Source: Deltaproteobacteria bacterium
GTDB taxonomy: Bacteria; Desulfobacterota; GWC2-55-46; DRQE01
Direction: 5' to 3'
Length of the DNA stretch: 7,866 bases
Assembly (NCBI GenBank): GCA_016219165.1
Contig: JACRCB010000064.1
Coordinates: 1-7,866, forward strand
Shown here: positions 6,726 through 7,866 of the stretch, one piece after another
How the letters are laid out: each line of letters starts with the position of its first letter
Position numbering within the stretch: the first letter of the stretch is position 1
The notes under the pieces: model-generated
The model's database searches: none
Told to the model about the DNA's origin: nothing
Seen by the model: the letters and a program-made list of their open reading frames with translations, nothing else
Translations under genes and position numbers: made by a program

Positions 6726-7343
6726 ATGAATATAAAAAGGCTTCTCTTTTTCATACCAGCCGCGTTCTTTCTTTCCTGCGCCGCGGAAAAAGGCCCGCTG
6801 CATCTCCATCCGGCCGGATACAATGGAACGGGATATTACCAGAGCGGGGAGAAATCTTCGTTTGAAAATAAATCCCTTAAGGTTACATTAAGGCATATTA
6901 CGAGGTTGAGCGAAACCGAAAGAGACCCCCTTATGCTCGAACTTTTCGCCAAAAACTTTATCTTTCTGAGACTGGATATCGAGAACAGAAGTTCCCTCGA
7001 GGTTACTTACGACCCGTCCCACACATCCCTTGTTTCGGGCTCCTTCGGCTATGAAAAGCCGGTCGATTATACGGAACTCTACCACATCGTGAGCGAAAAA
7101 TACGAGGGGGGACTGCCCGAAAGGCGCCTCTCTTCTTTGAAGGGAAAATTCTACGACCTCGCCACAAAGGTGCCGCCGGGCGGAAAGGCCTCAAAGTTCT
7201 TAATCTTCTACCCGTTCGAAAAAGACTCGAAGGGGGAAGATGCGGCGCTCACGATAAACGAACTCTACATGGGTGTGGATACCGTAAGCCTCTCCTTCCC
7301 GTTCAAGATAAAGGCGGTGGAGGGGGGGGCGAGAGGTTATTAA
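6726..7343 (+). CDS. Putative lipoprotein of unknown function
   Basis: 205 residues. The first 17 form a signal peptide: a basic start (MNIKR), a hydrophobic core (LLFFIPAAFF) and FLSC with the candidate lipidated Cys18. The lipobox is imperfect (F at -3, L at -2, S at -1), but the overall layout is typical of type II signal peptides. The mature protein is about 188 residues, mixed charged, with beta-strand-like stretches such as FIFLRLDIENRSSLEVTYD (about 78-96) and KFLIFYPFEKD, reminiscent of small immunoglobulin-like or DUF4352-like extracellular domains in which a residue-contact strand reads as 'xFLxLDIxIxNxS'. That resemblance is only a fold-level impression. It probably sits in the outer or inner membrane facing the periplasm. 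I do not recognise the family. ATG at 6726 has no strong ribosome binding site. It may be co-transcribed with acyP, 49 bp upstream. Confidence 0.8.
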   Translation: MNIKRLLFFIPAAFFLSCAAEKGPLHLHPAGYNGTGYYQSGEKSSFENKSLKVTLRHITRLSETERDPLMLELFAKNFIFLRLDIENRSSLEVTYDPSHTSLVSGSFGYEKPVDYTELYHIVSEKYEGGLPERRLSSLKGKFYDLATKVPPGGKASKFLIFYPFEKDSKGEDAALTINELYMGVDTVSLSFPFKIKAVEGGARGY

Positions 7344-7370
7344 AGTCGAAAAATCCACCCGAAGAGCCTG

Positions 7371-7389
7371 CCCTGAATTGAATCCAGGG
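7371..7389. terminator. Weak inverted repeat between convergent genes
   Basis: CCCTG (7371-7375) and CAGGG (7385-7389) pair, and the AT-rich bases between them are nearly self-complementary. It lies in the 79-bp space between the ends of the lipoprotein gene and the small membrane-protein gene, where a bidirectional terminator would be expected. Neither strand has a T-run directly after the stem, so an intrinsic terminator is doubtful. Nearby TTTCAGG copies (7392-7398 and 7402-7408) add alternative pairings. Confidence 0.25.
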
Positions 7390-7422
7390 TATTTCAGGCT
7401 TGTTTCAGGGGTGGGCCGGGTT

Positions 7423-7662
7423 TTACTCCGAACCCTTTCCCTTTTCCTCCTTCAACGCCTCTTCGGCCATCTCTTTTGTCTTGTTGAGTTTCTCCTGCGC
7501 CTTTTCAGCGGTCTGCTTAACCTTTCTCTGGTATGTCCCGAGCCTTTCCCCGGCCTCCTCCGTCTTCCTCCCCAAACTTTTCAGATACTCCCCCCCGCCG
7601 AAGGCGATAAAGAGTATAAGCATGATGACGCCTATGATAAAACCAAAGACAATCTTCTTCAT
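7423..7662 (-). CDS. Small membrane-anchored coiled-coil protein
   Basis: 79 residues. Residues 4-22 (IVFGFIIGVIMLILFIAF) form one hydrophobic membrane helix after a basic MKK start, followed by a GGG hinge. Residues 27-75 contain no proline and are rich in Lys, Glu, Ala and Gln with evenly spaced hydrophobics (TAEKAQEKLNKTKEMAEEAL), predicting one long amphipathic or coiled-coil helix, as in YtxH-like or apolipoprotein-like small proteins. There is no lipobox or cleavage motif, so it is probably an inner-membrane anchor with the helix on one face. ATG at 7662 is supported by a strong AGGAG 5 bases upstream, the clearest ribosome binding site in the window. It converges with the lipoprotein gene. 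An overlapping frame on the opposite strand (7378-7758) is a shadow of its codon bias. The family is not recognised; function unknown. Confidence 0.8.
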   Translation of the reverse strand: MKKIVFGFIIGVIMLILFIAFGGGEYLKSLGRKTEEAGERLGTYQRKVKQTAEKAQEKLNKTKEMAEEALKEEKGKGSE

Positions 7663-7667
7663 ATCCT

Positions 7668-7672
7668 CTCCT
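7668..7672 (-). promoter_or_regulatory. Shine-Dalgarno sequence for the small membrane protein
   Basis: On the minus strand AGGAG (within AAGGAGAGG) lies 5 bases before the ATG at 7662. It is worth noting because it fixes the start of an otherwise unrecognised small gene, and because most other genes in the window lack such a site. Confidence 0.75.
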
Positions 7673-7767
7673 TGGGTTTAAACGCATCCTTACCGGCCCG
7701 GCACGCCGCACCGCGCCATTACCTGCCGCCCTTGCGGATAACCTTAAGGAAGATCTGAAAAAGTATC

Positions 7768-7801
7768 TTGAGAGAACCTTTTTATAAAAAGGTTCTCTCA
7801 A
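7768..7801. repeat. Perfect 34-bp palindrome (two 17-bp arms, no spacer)
   Basis: The left arm TTGAGAGAACCTTTTTA is followed directly by its exact reverse complement TAAAAAGGTTCTCTCAA. All 17 pairs match and symmetry stops at 7767/7802. As RNA it would fold on either strand with a GC-containing lower stem and an A/T-rich upper stem and loop. It lies in the 204-bp upstream region of the small membrane-protein gene. Shape and position fit a dispersed intergenic repeat or a bidirectional terminator-like element. Confidence 0.85.
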
Positions 7802-7806
7802 TCTCT

Positions 7807-7859
7807 CTCCAAAAATTTTCAGTTCTGGTGGGCACAGCCCACCCTAAAAGTCTTTGGAG
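7807..7859. repeat. Second hairpin: REP-like inverted repeat with GGTGGGC/GCCCACC core
   Basis: The core is a perfect 7-bp stem GGTGGGC (7827-7833) and GCCCACC (7837-7843) around the loop ACA. Outside it, TTTT (7816-7819) pairs with AAAA (7846-7849), and CTCCAAA (7807-7813) pairs with TTTGGAG (7853-7859), with small internal loops. The arms together make one hairpin of 53 bases. Short GC-rich palindromes of the form GGTGGGC-NNN-GCCCACC are, from general knowledge, frequent in dispersed intergenic repeats of many bacteria. The sequence after it (GGGGTCT) runs off the window, so the element's right end is not seen. No gene is visible in 7663-7866. Confidence 0.7.
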
Positions 7860-7866
7860 GGGGTCT

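Noticed and set aside
7378..7801. Open frames of 126 codons (plus) and 94 codons (minus, starting inside the palindrome) around the small membrane-protein gene
   Set aside because: The 79-residue frame has a membrane helix, coherent coiled-coil pattern and a strong ribosome binding site; the others are out-of-frame or antisense and one would begin within a structural repeat.
1..7866. Search for CRISPR arrays, insertion sequences, tRNA or rRNA genes and defence systems
   Set aside because: No spaced direct repeats, transposase motifs, cloverleaf or rRNA-like segments were seen; the HEAT/HD-GYP pair lacks any nuclease, cyclase or effector domain that would suggest a defence system.

Overview
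The window is an ordinary-looking stretch of chromosome with tightly packed, mostly conserved genes from a Gram-negative-type bacterium. The lipoprotein signal points to a diderm. TrmFO (rather than TrmA), an HD-GYP protein, HEAT-repeat proteins, roughly half GC and heavy use of ATA (Ile) and AGG (Arg) codons resemble Desulfobacterota or Nitrospirota-like, often uncultivated, lineages. That placement is an inference from gene content and codon style; nothing here is a taxonomic marker.

Layout. On the minus strand, 1-1360 holds almost all of radA (DNA recombination ATPase), losing only its last few codons at the window edge. A 124-bp divergent spacer carries a forward promoter with a perfect TTGACA -35 box inside a small inverted repeat. 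It drives a two-gene operon: a 526-residue HEAT-repeat protein (1485-3065) and a 448-residue HD-GYP phosphodiesterase-type protein (3071-4417). The two proteins start with what looks like the same roughly 135-residue domain, which is the most interesting feature of the window. Converging on them, with only 2 bp between stop codons, is a second and smaller HEAT-repeat gene (4420-4983, minus). It lies directly downstream of trmFO (4997-6301, minus), the folate-dependent tRNA m5U54 methyltransferase. Divergent from trmFO are acylphosphatase (6392-6676) and an unrecognised lipoprotein (6726-7343). A small membrane-anchored coiled-coil protein (7423-7662) lies on the minus strand. The last 100 bases hold no gene. 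They hold a perfect 34-bp palindrome and a second long hairpin, which look like part of a dispersed, REP-like or terminator-type intergenic element that continues past the window end.

How the genes fit together. radA, trmFO and acyP are housekeeping genes with no evident functional link. The HEAT and HD-GYP pair looks like a signalling module: the HD-GYP enzyme would hydrolyse cyclic di-GMP or a related cyclic dinucleotide, and the HEAT protein would be a scaffold or partner. This rests on adjacency, co-orientation and the shared N-terminal domain. There is no CRISPR array, transposase, phage gene, tRNA or rRNA, and no gene-free gap longer than about 210 bases.
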